From: Rhizobium terrae
Lineage (GTDB): Bacteria > Pseudomonadota > Alphaproteobacteria > Rhizobiales > Rhizobiaceae
DNA: 64,000 bases
Direction: 5' to 3'
Assembly: GCF_003425685.1 (NCBI RefSeq)
Contig: NZ_QJKM01000017.1
Coordinates: forward strand, 44,224 to 108,223
The notes beneath the pieces are model-generated. The model saw only the letters and a program-made list of their open reading frames with translations, was not told where the DNA came from and did not search any database. Made by a program: the position numbers and the translations under genes. How positions within the stretch are numbered: position 1 is the first letter of the stretch; each line of letters opens with the position of its first letter. This document shows, piece after piece, positions 16,526-24,839 of the stretch.

Positions 16526-18112
16526 ATGAGCCTCGTCAAGAAATTCGCCACCGTCGGCGGCGCCACGCTCGGCAGCCGCATCTTCGGTTTCGCCCGCGAA
16601 ACCTTCATGGCGGCGGCGCTCGGCACCGGCCCGATGGCGGACGTCTTTTATGCCGCCTTCCGCTTCCCGAACCTGTTCCGCCGGCTTTTCGCCGAAGGCG
16701 CGTTCAACGCCGCCTTCGTGCCGCTGTTTTCGAAGGAGATCGAGGCGAACGGCGTCGAGGGCGCCAAGCGGTTTTCGGAGGAAGTCTTCGGCGTCCTCTT
16801 CTCCGCACTGCTGGTCATCACCATCGTGATGGAACTCGCCATGCCCTGGCTGGTCGAGTGGATCATCGCGCCGGGTTTTGCCGACGACCCGGAAAAGACG
16901 TCGCTCACCATCCGCATGGCGGCGGTGATGTTCCCCTACCTCATGTGCATGTCGCTGACGGCGATGATGAGCGGCATGCTGAATTCGCTGCATCACTTCT
17001 TCGCGGCGGCGGTCGCGCCGGTCTTCCTGAACGTGGTGATGATCGCGGCGCTCTTATACGGGCTCTGGGCTGGCGCGGAACCGCGGGTGATCGCCTGGTA
17101 TCTTTCCTGGAGCGTGCTTGCGGCCGGCATCCTGCAGCTCGCCGTGGTTTACGCCGGCGTGCGTCATGCCGGCATCAACATCGGCTTCCGCCGCCCGAGG
17201 ATGACGCCGAACGTCAGGCGGCTGCTTTGGCTGGCGGTGCCCGCCGCCGTCACCGGCGGCATCACGCAGATCAACCAGATCATCGGCCAGGCGATCGCAT
17301 CCGGCAAGGAAGGCGCGATCGCCGCCCTCCAATATGCCGACCGCATCTATCAGCTGCCGCTGGGCGTGGTGGGCGTCGCGGTCGGCGTCGTGCTCCTGCC
17401 GGAGCTCGCCCGCGCGCTCAAGGCCGGGTTTTTGAAGGAGGCGGCCAACACTCAGAACCGCTCGATCGAATTCGTGCTGTTCCTGACCCTCCCGGCCGCC
17501 GCGGGCCTGTGGATCCTCTCCGACGCGATCATCCGCGTGCTTTACGAACGCGGTGCCTTCTCCGCGGAAAACACCGCCGTGGTCGCCTCCATCCTCGCCA
17601 TTTACGGCATCGGCCTGCCGGGCTTCGTGCTCATCAAGGCGCTGCAGCCGGGTTTTTATGCCCGCGAGGATACCCGGACGCCGATGCGGTTCACCATGAT
17701 CTCGGTGGTCATCAATTCCGGCCTCGCCATTACGCTTTTTCCCCTGATCGCCGAGCGCGGCATCGCCACCGCCGAGGCCGCAGCCGGCTGGACGAACACG
17801 ATCCTGCTCTTTTCGACGCTGCTGTGGCGCGGCCATCTGTCCTGGGAATGGGCGCTTGCCAGACGCACGGCCCTGCTTCTCGTCGCAACCGCCGTCATGT
17901 CGGCGGCGCTCGTTTATGCGCTTCCCTATGCGGCCTCTTGGCTCACACCCGGCGCGCATCTGGTTCAGCAGGTCCTGGCGCTCGGCTGCCTGCTCGCGCT
18001 GGCGATGGTGGTCTACTTCGCTTCCGCCTTCCTGATCGGCGGTGCCGATCTCGGAATGATCAGGCGGAACATGAAGCGGAAGCCGAAGGCGCCCCGGATG
18101 CCGCCGGAATAG
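16526..18112 (+). CDS. murJ: Lipid II flippase MurJ (MviN)
   Basis: 528 residues with about 14 membrane helices, MOP superfamily. The N terminus MSLVKKFATVGGATLGSR, then IFGFARETFMAAALG and FPNLFRRLFAEGAFNAAFVP, is diagnostic for MurJ, including the conserved arginines facing the central cavity. It moves lipid-linked peptidoglycan precursor across the inner membrane. It lies about 105 bases after glnD; the same pair is adjacent in other rhizobia. The start at 16526 is the first ATG of the conserved region. Confidence 0.95.
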   Translation: MSLVKKFATVGGATLGSRIFGFARETFMAAALGTGPMADVFYAAFRFPNLFRRLFAEGAFNAAFVPLFSKEIEANGVEGAKRFSEEVFGVLFSALLVITIVMELAMPWLVEWIIAPGFADDPEKTSLTIRMAAVMFPYLMCMSLTAMMSGMLNSLHHFFAAAVAPVFLNVVMIAALLYGLWAGAEPRVIAWYLSWSVLAAGILQLAVVYAGVRHAGINIGFRRPRMTPNVRRLLWLAVPAAVTGGITQINQIIGQAIASGKEGAIAALQYADRIYQLPLGVVGVAVGVVLLPELARALKAGFLKEAANTQNRSIEFVLFLTLPAAAGLWILSDAIIRVLYERGAFSAENTAVVASILAIYGIGLPGFVLIKALQPGFYAREDTRTPMRFTMISVVINSGLAITLFPLIAERGIATAEAAAGWTNTILLFSTLLWRGHLSWEWALARRTALLLVATAVMSAALVYALPYAASWLTPGAHLVQQVLALGCLLALAMVVYFASAFLIGGADLGMIRRNMKRKPKAPRMPPE

Positions 18113-18134
18113 CGCCGGCCGAATTGACGTCCCG

Positions 18135-18602
18135 TCAGGACCGGCTGCGGCGTTTGAGGCCGGCCAGGCCCTTTCCTCTGCCGCAATGCGCCCATGTGCG
18201 CTTGGGGCCGATATCGACATGCACGATGCCGTTGCAGTAGCGGCCGATCCCGCCGATGCCCGGTGCGCCGGCCGCTGCGGCAAGGATCACCTTTTCGGAA
18301 ACGCCCGGCACACGGATATCTGCGGCATAACAATGGCTGTGCTGTGATCTTCCGGAATGTGGCCGATGCCCGGACGTCACCATCGGTTTTTGGCCCGTCT
18401 CCTTGGCGATATGGGCAAGGATGGCGCCGAGCTTCTCCGGAAAGCAGGCGGTACGGACGCTGATCCGCTGGACGGTGTAGTAGGCGGAGTAATCGTGTTT
18501 GAAGGAAGTGCCGCGACGTTTCCGGTTTTCGCCGGCTTCAGTCTGATAGGCCAAGCTTACTGTCATAAGGCAGGCAAGCGCGACGCGAAAAATGATGCGC
18601 AT
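18135..18602 (-). CDS. Secreted M15-type (D-Ala-D-Ala carboxypeptidase-like) metallopeptidase
   Basis: 155 residues. A signal peptide occupies about residues 1-24 (hydrophobic MRIIFRVALACLMTVSLA, cleavage near TEAGE). The mature part has the zinc ligands of the M15 fold: S-x-H-x6-D in SQHSHCYAAD, and HVD in GIVHVDIG, after the SGHRP element. This suggests a periplasmic peptidoglycan-trimming enzyme of the M15_3 kind, though activity is inferred. The C terminus is basic (GLKRRSRS). It converges on murJ. Confidence 0.78.
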   Translation of the reverse strand: MRIIFRVALACLMTVSLAYQTEAGENRKRRGTSFKHDYSAYYTVQRISVRTACFPEKLGAILAHIAKETGQKPMVTSGHRPHSGRSQHSHCYAADIRVPGVSEKVILAAAAGAPGIGGIGRYCNGIVHVDIGPKRTWAHCGRGKGLAGLKRRSRS

Positions 18603-19279
18603 GATATCCCCCGAGATGAGACCGTGTCTTCATGACCGGTTAACCGTGGTAATCATTGGGTATTTCATTTCGAAAAGGGGCGCGAATAAGGAGCTTTTTG
18701 CTCAAAATTGGGATTTTTGACGCCTTAAAGTCTAACATGCGTTAATCATTTTGGGGGAAAGCGGGGAAGAATTTTGCCTTTCGATACTGCAGATTCAATA
18801 TCTTGCTTCAAAAGTGGTAGCCGAATTTCCCCGCCCTCCTCTACTACGCCTATAATTACCCCGCTTCCGTCGCCGGAGTGTTTCGCGAGACGTCGCGGGC
18901 AGGCGGGAGCCGGCGCTTTCATCGGAACCGTAACGTGCGGGGAAGGTGGAAGAGGTGAAAGCCATGGAGCGCGTGCCCGCAAGGCAGGTGTTCTTATCAA
19001 GCCTCCCCCTGGCCGCCGGGCCGGGTTCGGTTGAGCCGTGCAAGTGGCGGAAATGCCACGCAGCGAGGCGAGGTGATCACCTGTAGGGACCGGAAGTCCT
19101 GACAAGACGCCGAAGGCCACGCGAATGCGGAGCCACATACTAAATCATTTGAGGTTCCGCATTCGTATGGGCTCTCCAATGTTGCAGATCACGGGCGCCA
19201 TTCGCCGCGTGAACGATTACGCTTGCCTGATGCCCAGGTATGTTCCAGGCCGCCACCACCAATAAAGGGAGAGCCTCAT
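18603..19279. other. Long gene-free stretch with a chain of RNA-like hairpins
   Basis: No credible protein frame. The left part (to about 18860) is AT-rich. From about 18880 to 19165 the + strand shows consecutive small stems: GGCC-GCCG-GGCC near 19011, GTGGC-GGAAAT-GCCAC near 19044, the palindrome AGGTGATCACCT at 19071-19082, GGGAC-CGGAA-GTCCT near 19086-19100, and a 13-bp stem between 19122-19134 and 19153-19165 with an 18-base loop. The run from about 18935 resembles domain I of bacterial group II introns to my eye (GAAAGCC, ACAAGACGCCGAAG, GAATGCGGAGCC), but no reverse transcriptase frame or domain V is present. Possibly a relic or another structured RNA. Confidence 0.4.
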
Positions 19280-19678
19280 ATGTCCGGTCAGTCCGTCTTT
19301 CTCGTCACCCTCCTCGTCGATGACTACGATCGCGCCAAGGCATTCTATGGTGACGTGCTCGGCTTCGAATGCGTGGAAGATACGCCGCTTCCGGATGGCA
19401 AACGCTGGGTCGTGGTAAAGCCGAAGGGCGGGCAGGGGGCTGCGTTGCTGCTGGCGCAGTCGGCCAACGATCGGCAGAAGGCTGCGATCGGCAACCAGAC
19501 CGGCGGCCGGGTCGGCTTCTTCTTGAAGACCGATAATTTTGCCCGCGATCATGCCGCCATGCTGGCGAGCGGCGTCCGCTTTCTGGAGGAGCCGCGACAT
19601 GAGGTTTACGGCACGGTCGCGGTGTTTTCCGATCCTTATGGCAACACCTGGGATTTGATTGAACACGCGCCCCGTTAA
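19280..19678 (+). CDS. VOC (glyoxalase/bleomycin-resistance fold) family protein
   Basis: 132 residues forming two beta-alpha-beta-beta-beta units: VDDYDRAKAFYGDVLGFE at the start and the closing VAVFSDPYGNTWDLIEH. The usual metal ligands would be provided by residues in these strands (Glu near the end in DLIEH is present). This is a subfamily of small dioxygenase-like or resistance-like proteins with no assigned substrate. The start at 19280 follows AAAGGGAGAG; an upstream extension to 19223 lacks support. Confidence 0.85.
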   Translation: MSGQSVFLVTLLVDDYDRAKAFYGDVLGFECVEDTPLPDGKRWVVVKPKGGQGAALLLAQSANDRQKAAIGNQTGGRVGFFLKTDNFARDHAAMLASGVRFLEEPRHEVYGTVAVFSDPYGNTWDLIEHAPR

Positions 19679-19822
19679 GCCCTTGATCCTGTCCCGCCGC
19701 CCGTGCATAAGCCCGCCCGTTAGCTACATGGCCCGCGGGGCGCGCCCGCCGGAGACGTTCACACCTTCCGGAGACGCGCATTCCAGGGCCTGGGGCCTTC
19801 CACCAGCCTGTTCGAGGACGAT

Positions 19823-20887
19823 ATGAATACTTTCAAGCCGCTTGTCTTTTCCGGCGTTCAGCCGACCGGCAATCTCCATCTCGGCAATTATCTCGGCGCC
19901 ATCCGCAAGTTCGTGGCGCTGCAGGAAAACAACGACTGCATCTATTGCGTCGTCGACCTGCATGCGATCACTGCACAACTCGTGCATGACGACCTGCGTG
20001 GTCAAATCCGCTCGATTGCCGCCGCCTTCATCGCTTCGGGCATAGACCCGAAGAAGCATATCGTCTTCAACCAGTCGGCCGTGCCGCAGCATGCGGAACT
20101 TGCCTGGGTCTTCAACTGCGTCGCCCGCATCGGCTGGATGAACCGCATGACCCAGTTCAAGGACAAGGCCGGCAAGGACCGCGAGAACGCCTCGCTGGGT
20201 CTGCTCGCCTATCCGAGCCTGATGGCGGCCGACATTCTCGTCTACCGTGCCACCCACGTGCCGGTCGGTGACGACCAAAAGCAGCACTTGGAGCTTGCCC
20301 GCGGCATCGCCCAGAAGTTCAATATCGACTTCCAGGACAAGATCCGCGCGACTGGCACCGGCGTCGACATGGTTGTCGGCGAGGAACCGATCCACGGTTA
20401 TTTCCCGCTGGTCGAGCCCTTGATCGACGGACCTGCGCCGCGCGTCATGTCGCTGCGTGACGGCACCAAGAAGATGTCGAAGTCCGATCCGTCGGACCTG
20501 TCGCGCATCAACCTGATGGACGATCCGGAAGAGATCGCCAAGAAGATCCGCAAGGCGAAGACCGATCCAGACGGCCTGCCGAGCGAGGTCGAGGGACTGA
20601 AGAGCCGACCGGAGGCCGACAACCTCGTCGGCATCTATGCCGCGCTTGCCGACCGCACCAAGGCGGACGTTCTCGCCGAGTTCGGCGGTCAGCAGTTCTC
20701 GGTCTTCAAGCCGGCGCTTGCCGATCTCGCCGTGCATGTGCTCGCGCCGATCACGTCGGAAATGCGCCGCCTGATGGATGACACGACCCATATCGACGCG
20801 ATCCTGCGGGATGGCGGCGAGCGGGCTCGGGCCCGCGCCGAAAAGGTCATGGGCGAAGTCTTCGACATCGTCGGCTTCCTGCGCTGA
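19823..20887 (+). CDS. trpS: Tryptophanyl-tRNA synthetase
   Basis: 354 residues, class I synthetase. The HIGH signature is HLGN (19-22) within PTGNLHLGNYLGA, the KMSKS signature is intact (KKMSKSDPS, about 217), and the tryptophan-site region GDDQKQHLELAR is present. It charges tRNA-Trp. A clear intrinsic terminator follows at 20922-20951, so it is probably transcribed alone or ends its unit. Confidence 0.97.
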   Translation: MNTFKPLVFSGVQPTGNLHLGNYLGAIRKFVALQENNDCIYCVVDLHAITAQLVHDDLRGQIRSIAAAFIASGIDPKKHIVFNQSAVPQHAELAWVFNCVARIGWMNRMTQFKDKAGKDRENASLGLLAYPSLMAADILVYRATHVPVGDDQKQHLELARGIAQKFNIDFQDKIRATGTGVDMVVGEEPIHGYFPLVEPLIDGPAPRVMSLRDGTKKMSKSDPSDLSRINLMDDPEEIAKKIRKAKTDPDGLPSEVEGLKSRPEADNLVGIYAALADRTKADVLAEFGGQQFSVFKPALADLAVHVLAPITSEMRRLMDDTTHIDAILRDGGERARARAEKVMGEVFDIVGFLR

Positions 20888-20921
20888 CCGGAGCCGACAA
20901 CGGGGGCCACGCAAAATTCGC

Positions 20922-20951
20922 ATACCCGCCACGGTATCCGTGGCGGGTTTT
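20922..20951 (+). terminator. Intrinsic terminator of trpS
   Basis: An 11-bp perfect stem ACCCGCCACGG / CCGTGGCGGGT with a 3-base loop, followed by TTTTC, 37 bases after the trpS stop. Confidence 0.85.
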
Positions 20952-21023
20952 CATTTGCCGCGCGAGGCTCTAAGTTCCGCTTCACGACTGCTTCGGTAGA
21001 CTACGTGGAAGTGAGGGGGCTGC

Positions 21024-21515
21024 ATGGTTTCGAAACGGCTTTCGCGGCTTGAGGGCCATCGGCGCAAGTTCATGGCGATCATCGACGGCACGCCGGAATG
21101 CGAGCGGGCCGTCCATTATGCCGGCCGCCGCGCCAAGAATTCCAACGGCGGGCTGGTGTTGCTCTTCGTCATCCCCGAAGGCGATTTCCAGCAATGGCTC
21201 GGCGTCGAGCAGATCATGCGGGCCGAAGCGCGCGAGGAGGCCGAATCTGTCATGGCCAAGACCGCCCAGAAGGTGCGCGAGACGATCGGCATCGATCCGG
21301 AAATCGTCATCCGCGAAGGCATCGCCACCGAGCAGATCAACATGCTGGTGGAAGAGGACCGGGATATCGCCATCCTCGTTCTGGCAACGGGGTCGGCCAA
21401 GGAGGGACCGGGACCGCTGGTCTCGGCCGTCGCCGGCCGCGAGGCGGCCTTTCCGATCCCCGTGACCGTCCTGCCCGGCAGCTTGAGCGACGAGGAAATC
21501 GACGCGCTGTGCTGA
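21024..21515 (+). CDS. Universal stress protein (UspA family)
   Basis: 163 residues with the Usp alpha/beta fold: N-terminal KFMAIIDGTPECERAVHYAGRRA, middle LVLLFVIPEG, and a C-terminal ATGSAKEGPGPLVSAV region in place of the canonical ATP-binding G-x2-G-x9-G-S/T. The ATP motif is partly degenerate, so nucleotide binding is uncertain. The gene lies between the trpS terminator and nfuA; an AT-rich inverted repeat follows it. Confidence 0.85.
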   Translation: MVSKRLSRLEGHRRKFMAIIDGTPECERAVHYAGRRAKNSNGGLVLLFVIPEGDFQQWLGVEQIMRAEAREEAESVMAKTAQKVRETIGIDPEIVIREGIATEQINMLVEEDRDIAILVLATGSAKEGPGPLVSAVAGREAAFPIPVTVLPGSLSDEEIDALC

Positions 21516-21550
21516 TGGGGTCTTGACCGTTAAAAGGTTAAGGCGCACTT

Positions 21551-21584
21551 GAAGATAAAGCTGATACGGCTTATCTTCTTTTGA
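21551..21584 (+). terminator. Candidate terminator or inverted repeat between uspA and nfuA
   Basis: GAAGATAA (21551-21558) and TTATCTTC (21571-21578) form an 8-bp perfect stem with a 12-base loop, followed by TTTT. It is AT-rich, so it could equally be an operator for nfuA, whose start is 58 bases further on. Confidence 0.45.
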
Positions 21585-21641
21585 AGAATTCTAAATTTGC
21601 AGGGCATCGCTCCAAGCGAAGGCAGGCCCAGGAGAGACGAT

Positions 21642-22208
21642 ATGTTCATTCAGACGGAAGCCACGCCCAACCCGGCGACCCTGAAGTTCCTGCCTGGCAA
21701 AGTGGTTATGGACAAGGGCACGGCGGATTTCCGCAATGCCGGCGAGGCGGAAGTCTCTCCGCTGGCCTCGCGCCTCTTCGCGATCAACGGCGTCACCGGC
21801 GTCTATTTCGGTTATGACTTCATCACCGTCTCCAAGGAAAATGCCGAGTGGCAGCACCTGAAGCCGGCGATCCTCGGTTCGATCATGGAGCATTTCATGT
21901 CCGGCCAGCCGGTCATGGGCGGCGCCTCGACGCTTGCCGAAGATCTGGATGAGGAAGGCGAATTCTTCGACGAGGACGACGAAACGGTCGTCGCCACCAT
22001 CAAGGAACTGCTCGAAACCCGCGTCCGCCCGGCGGTTGCGCAGGATGGCGGCGATATCACCTTCAAGGGTTTCCGCGACGGCACCGTCTACCTCAACATG
22101 AAGGGTGCATGCTCCGGCTGCCCGTCGTCCACCGCGACGTTGAAGCACGGCGTGCAGAACCTGCTCAAGCATTTCGTCCCGGAAGTGCAGGCGGTCGAAG
22201 CCCTCTGA
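21642..22208 (+). CDS. NifU-family iron-sulfur carrier (Nfu type)
   Basis: 188 residues. The N-terminal Nfu_N domain starts FIQTEATPNPATLKFLPG, joined by an acidic linker (about 108-117, EGEFFDEDDE) to the C-terminal NifU-like domain with the cluster-binding C157-x2-C160 (ACSGCPSS). Proteins of this layout (Nfu1 / NfuA type) receive and deliver 4Fe-4S clusters. Downstream MiaB at 24.8 kb is a typical 4Fe-4S client, though a link is only inferred. GGAGAG precedes the start at 21642. Confidence 0.93.
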   Translation: MFIQTEATPNPATLKFLPGKVVMDKGTADFRNAGEAEVSPLASRLFAINGVTGVYFGYDFITVSKENAEWQHLKPAILGSIMEHFMSGQPVMGGASTLAEDLDEEGEFFDEDDETVVATIKELLETRVRPAVAQDGGDITFKGFRDGTVYLNMKGACSGCPSSTATLKHGVQNLLKHFVPEVQAVEAL

Positions 22209-22242
22209 GGCTCGAACCGTCCTCTTTCATGATCGTTCTGGC

Positions 22243-22908
22243 ATGATCGTTTTGGCCATCGACACCGCCGGGGTGGATTGTTCCGCTGCGCTGTTTGACA
22301 GTGCGGCGGGTCTCGTGCTGTCGACGGTCACCGAGGCGATCGGCAAGGGCCATGCGGAGCGGCTCATGGCGGTGATCGACGAGGCGTTGTCGGAGGCCGG
22401 CTTGCCGCTCGAGGCGGTCGACCGGATTGCGGTGGTGATCGGGCCCGGTTCCTTCACCGGCATCCGTGTCGGCGTCGCTGCGGCGCGCGGCCTGGCGCTG
22501 GCGCTCGGGCGGGATGCGGTCGGCGTCACGACGCTTGAGACACTTGCCCGCTTCTACCTCTCCCGAAATCCCGGCCGGCCGGTCGTGGCCGCCATGGATG
22601 CCAAGCGCAGCGAGGTCTATACGCAGGCATTCTCCGCAGACGGAGCGCCTCTGGGCGAACCCGCGGCCCTGTCGCCAGAGGATGTTTACGACCTCGTCGA
22701 ACGTCTTTCAGCCGCCGCGACGGGTTCATGGGCACGGCAATCGCCCACCGGGGGAGAGGTCGAGTTCGAAGGACGGGACCGTTTCGATATCGCCATGGTG
22801 GCGCGAATCGGTGCAGAGAAGCCTGTGGATGCACGGCGCCCAAAACCGTTGTATCTTCGTGGACCCGATGCGAAACCCCAAACCGGCTTCGCCCTTGCCC
22901 GGTCTTGA
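22243..22908 (+). CDS. tsaB: tRNA threonylcarbamoyladenosine synthesis protein TsaB
   Basis: 221 residues of the ASKHA-fold TsaB family: MIVLAIDTAG start, GPGSFTGIRVGVAAARGLAL (about residues 67-86). TsaB is the scaffold partner of TsaD in making t6A37 on ANN-decoding tRNAs. The zinc-free C-terminal half is short, as usual for alphaproteobacteria. RimI follows 44 bases downstream; tsaB-rimI pairing is common across bacteria. Confidence 0.93.
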   Translation: MIVLAIDTAGVDCSAALFDSAAGLVLSTVTEAIGKGHAERLMAVIDEALSEAGLPLEAVDRIAVVIGPGSFTGIRVGVAAARGLALALGRDAVGVTTLETLARFYLSRNPGRPVVAAMDAKRSEVYTQAFSADGAPLGEPAALSPEDVYDLVERLSAAATGSWARQSPTGGEVEFEGRDRFDIAMVARIGAEKPVDARRPKPLYLRGPDAKPQTGFALARS

Positions 22909-22952
22909 ATGCCCGGCCGGGCTTTCCGGTCCTGAATGCCAGTGAATGACGG

Positions 22953-23447
22953 ATGTTCGACGATTACCTGAGCTGGAAGCCGTTTTTTGAAGTCGTGCCC
23001 ATGGAGCTCGGCGATTGCGCAGAAATCTCCGAGCTTCACGGCCTGCGGTTTCCGCGACGGTGGAGTGACGGCGAATTCCAGAACCTGCTGATGCAGGCCA
23101 ATGTCTTCGGCTTCGTCGTGCGTCAGACGAACGCGTTCTTTTCGAAGCCGCTCGGTGGTTTCGTCCTGTCGCGGGAGGCTGCCGGCGAGGCGGAGATCCT
23201 GACGGTCGCCGTGAACGAGAAATTCGGGCGCCAGGGGCTGGGCTGGCGGCTCATGCAGGCGGCCCTGCGCGAGGCCGCGGTGCGCGGTGGCGAGAGCATG
23301 TTTCTGGAGGTCGAGGCAGCCAATCGGTCGGCGGTCGAGCTTTATCGCAAGCTCGGCTTCCAGAAGGTCGGCGAGCGTCCGGCCTATTATGCCGGACCGG
23401 ATGGCACGCGATCCTCGGCGCTTGTCATGCGCCGCGTTCTTCGTTAG
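22953..23447 (+). CDS. rimI: Ribosomal-protein-alanine N-acetyltransferase-like GNAT (RimI)
   Basis: 164 residues, single GNAT domain. The acetyl-CoA loop is VNEKFGRQGLGWRLM (about 87-101), followed by FLEVEAANRSAVELYRKLGF typical of RimI. RimI acetylates the N terminus of ribosomal protein S18 in E. coli; the target here is inferred. The translation start is uncertain because several ATG codons cluster between tsaB and 22953 and no strong ribosome binding site is seen. Confidence 0.88.
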   Translation: MFDDYLSWKPFFEVVPMELGDCAEISELHGLRFPRRWSDGEFQNLLMQANVFGFVVRQTNAFFSKPLGGFVLSREAAGEAEILTVAVNEKFGRQGLGWRLMQAALREAAVRGGESMFLEVEAANRSAVELYRKLGFQKVGERPAYYAGPDGTRSSALVMRRVLR

Positions 23448-23488
23448 TCGGTTAACTCCTGCGGGAATGTTTCAAAGGCCAAAACGAC

Positions 23489-23917
23489 ATGACAGACCTT
23501 TCCAAAAGCCTGGAGGAGCTGTGTGCCGAGAAAGGCATGCGCATGACCGACCAACGCCGTGTGATCGCGCGCATCCTGCAGGAATCCGATGACCATCCCG
23601 ATGTCGAAGAACTCTATCGACGTTCCTCGAAGGTTGATCCGCGCATCTCGATCTCGACCGTCTATCGCACGGTGAAACTCTTCGAGGATGAGGGAATCAT
23701 CGAGAAGCACGATTTCCGCGATGGCCGGTCGCGTTATGAGACGGTTCCGGAAGAACATCATGACCATATGATCGACGTCAGCACCGGCACCGTCATCGAA
23801 TTCCGATCGTCGGAGATCGAGGCCCTGCAGGAGCGTATCGCCCGCGAGCATGGTTTCCGCCTCGTCGGCCATCGGCTGGAGCTCTACGGCATTCCGCTCG
23901 ACAAGGACGAGAAGTGA
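23489..23917 (+). CDS. Fur-family metal-responsive regulator (Fur/Mur type)
   Basis: 142 residues. Winged-helix DNA-binding part with TDQRRVIARIL and the recognition helix ISISTVYRTVKLFEDEG, then the metal-binding region EEHHDHMIDVSTGTVIEF (about 89-105). The usual CxxC zinc motif of Fur is absent at the DVSTG position, as in rhizobial Mur/Fur proteins that respond to manganese. It therefore may regulate manganese uptake, but no target is visible here. It sits in the tsaB-lnt block and overlaps the start of the acyltransferase gene by 4 bases. Confidence 0.88.
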   Translation: MTDLSKSLEELCAEKGMRMTDQRRVIARILQESDDHPDVEELYRRSSKVDPRISISTVYRTVKLFEDEGIIEKHDFRDGRSRYETVPEEHHDHMIDVSTGTVIEFRSSEIEALQERIAREHGFRLVGHRLELYGIPLDKDEK

Positions 23918-24717
23918 TCACCTGGCTGCGGATCGGTGTAATCGGTGTCGTCCTTTTCGCAGTCACGCTGGTCATCCTGCCGTTCCAGCTTGTCGGCCTC
24001 GCGCTCGATCTGAAGATCCGCCGATATCTGCCGCGCTACTGGCATAGGACGGCGTGTTGTCTGCTCGGCATCCGCATCCATGTGCACGGAACGATCGACG
24101 GCCGGCGGCCGCTGATGCTCGCCTCCAACCACGTCTCCTGGAAAGACATCCTCGTTCTCGGCGCCATTGCCGACGTCGTTTACATCGCGAAATCCGAGGT
24201 GGCGGACTGGCCGGTCTTCGGAATGCTCGCCAAGCTGCAGAAAAGCATCTTTATCGCCCGCGAGCAGAAGCGCCGCACCGGCGACCAGGTGAATGAGATC
24301 GCCGAGCGCATGACCGCCGGCGAAATCGTGGTGCTCTTCCCGGAAGGGACGACTTCGGACGGCAACCGGCTGCTGGAGGTCAAGTCCTCCCTCTTCGGTG
24401 CCGCCGCCGCAGCGGTGCCGCATACGCCCGAGGGCGTGGTTCACGTTCAGCCGGTGGCGATCGCCTATACCCGGGTGCATGGCATGGCGATGGGCCATTA
24501 CCACCGACCGATCGCCGCTTGGCCCGGGGATATTCCCCTCCTGCCGCATCTCATGGGCGTCCTGAAAGAAGGAGCGCTGGATGTGGACGTGATCTTCGGC
24601 AGAACAGTCGAATTTCGAGCCGGCGACAATCGCAAGCACCTGAGCCAGGCCGTGACGAGCCAACTCCGCCGCATGCTGGTAAGGCACCTGCGCGGACGGG
24701 ATTATGAAAAGGTTTAG
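23914..24717 (+). CDS. Lysophospholipid acyltransferase (PlsC family)
   Basis: 267 residues with an N-terminal membrane helix (about 6-28). The catalytic NHVSWKD (H-x4-D, about 72-78) and the substrate-binding FPEGTTSDG (about 142-150) motifs are intact. It probably acylates 1-acyl-glycerol-3-phosphate; an OlsA-like O-acyltransferase role in ornithine lipid synthesis is an alternative, since PlsC and OlsA share motifs. The GTG start overlaps the Fur stop (GTGA), showing translational coupling. Confidence 0.87.
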   Translation: MITWLRIGVIGVVLFAVTLVILPFQLVGLALDLKIRRYLPRYWHRTACCLLGIRIHVHGTIDGRRPLMLASNHVSWKDILVLGAIADVVYIAKSEVADWPVFGMLAKLQKSIFIAREQKRRTGDQVNEIAERMTAGEIVVLFPEGTTSDGNRLLEVKSSLFGAAAAAVPHTPEGVVHVQPVAIAYTRVHGMAMGHYHRPIAAWPGDIPLLPHLMGVLKEGALDVDVIFGRTVEFRAGDNRKHLSQAVTSQLRRMLVRHLRGRDYEKV

Positions 24718-24839
24718 GATGGAATTTCAAGCTCGTGCCCGGCGGGTTGGTGATGGAGCGGATATGGTACGATGCTCCGCAAACCACGCGAATCACGAAA
24801 CGCTTCAATTTCGGGACTTCTTGGAGTAAGGAAGCCCGC

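Noticed and set aside
18746..19138. Open frames of 80-130 codons on both strands in the 18.6-19.3 kb gap
   Set aside because: They read as low-complexity, Arg/Pro-rich shadow peptides without ribosome binding sites; the region looks like structured RNA instead.
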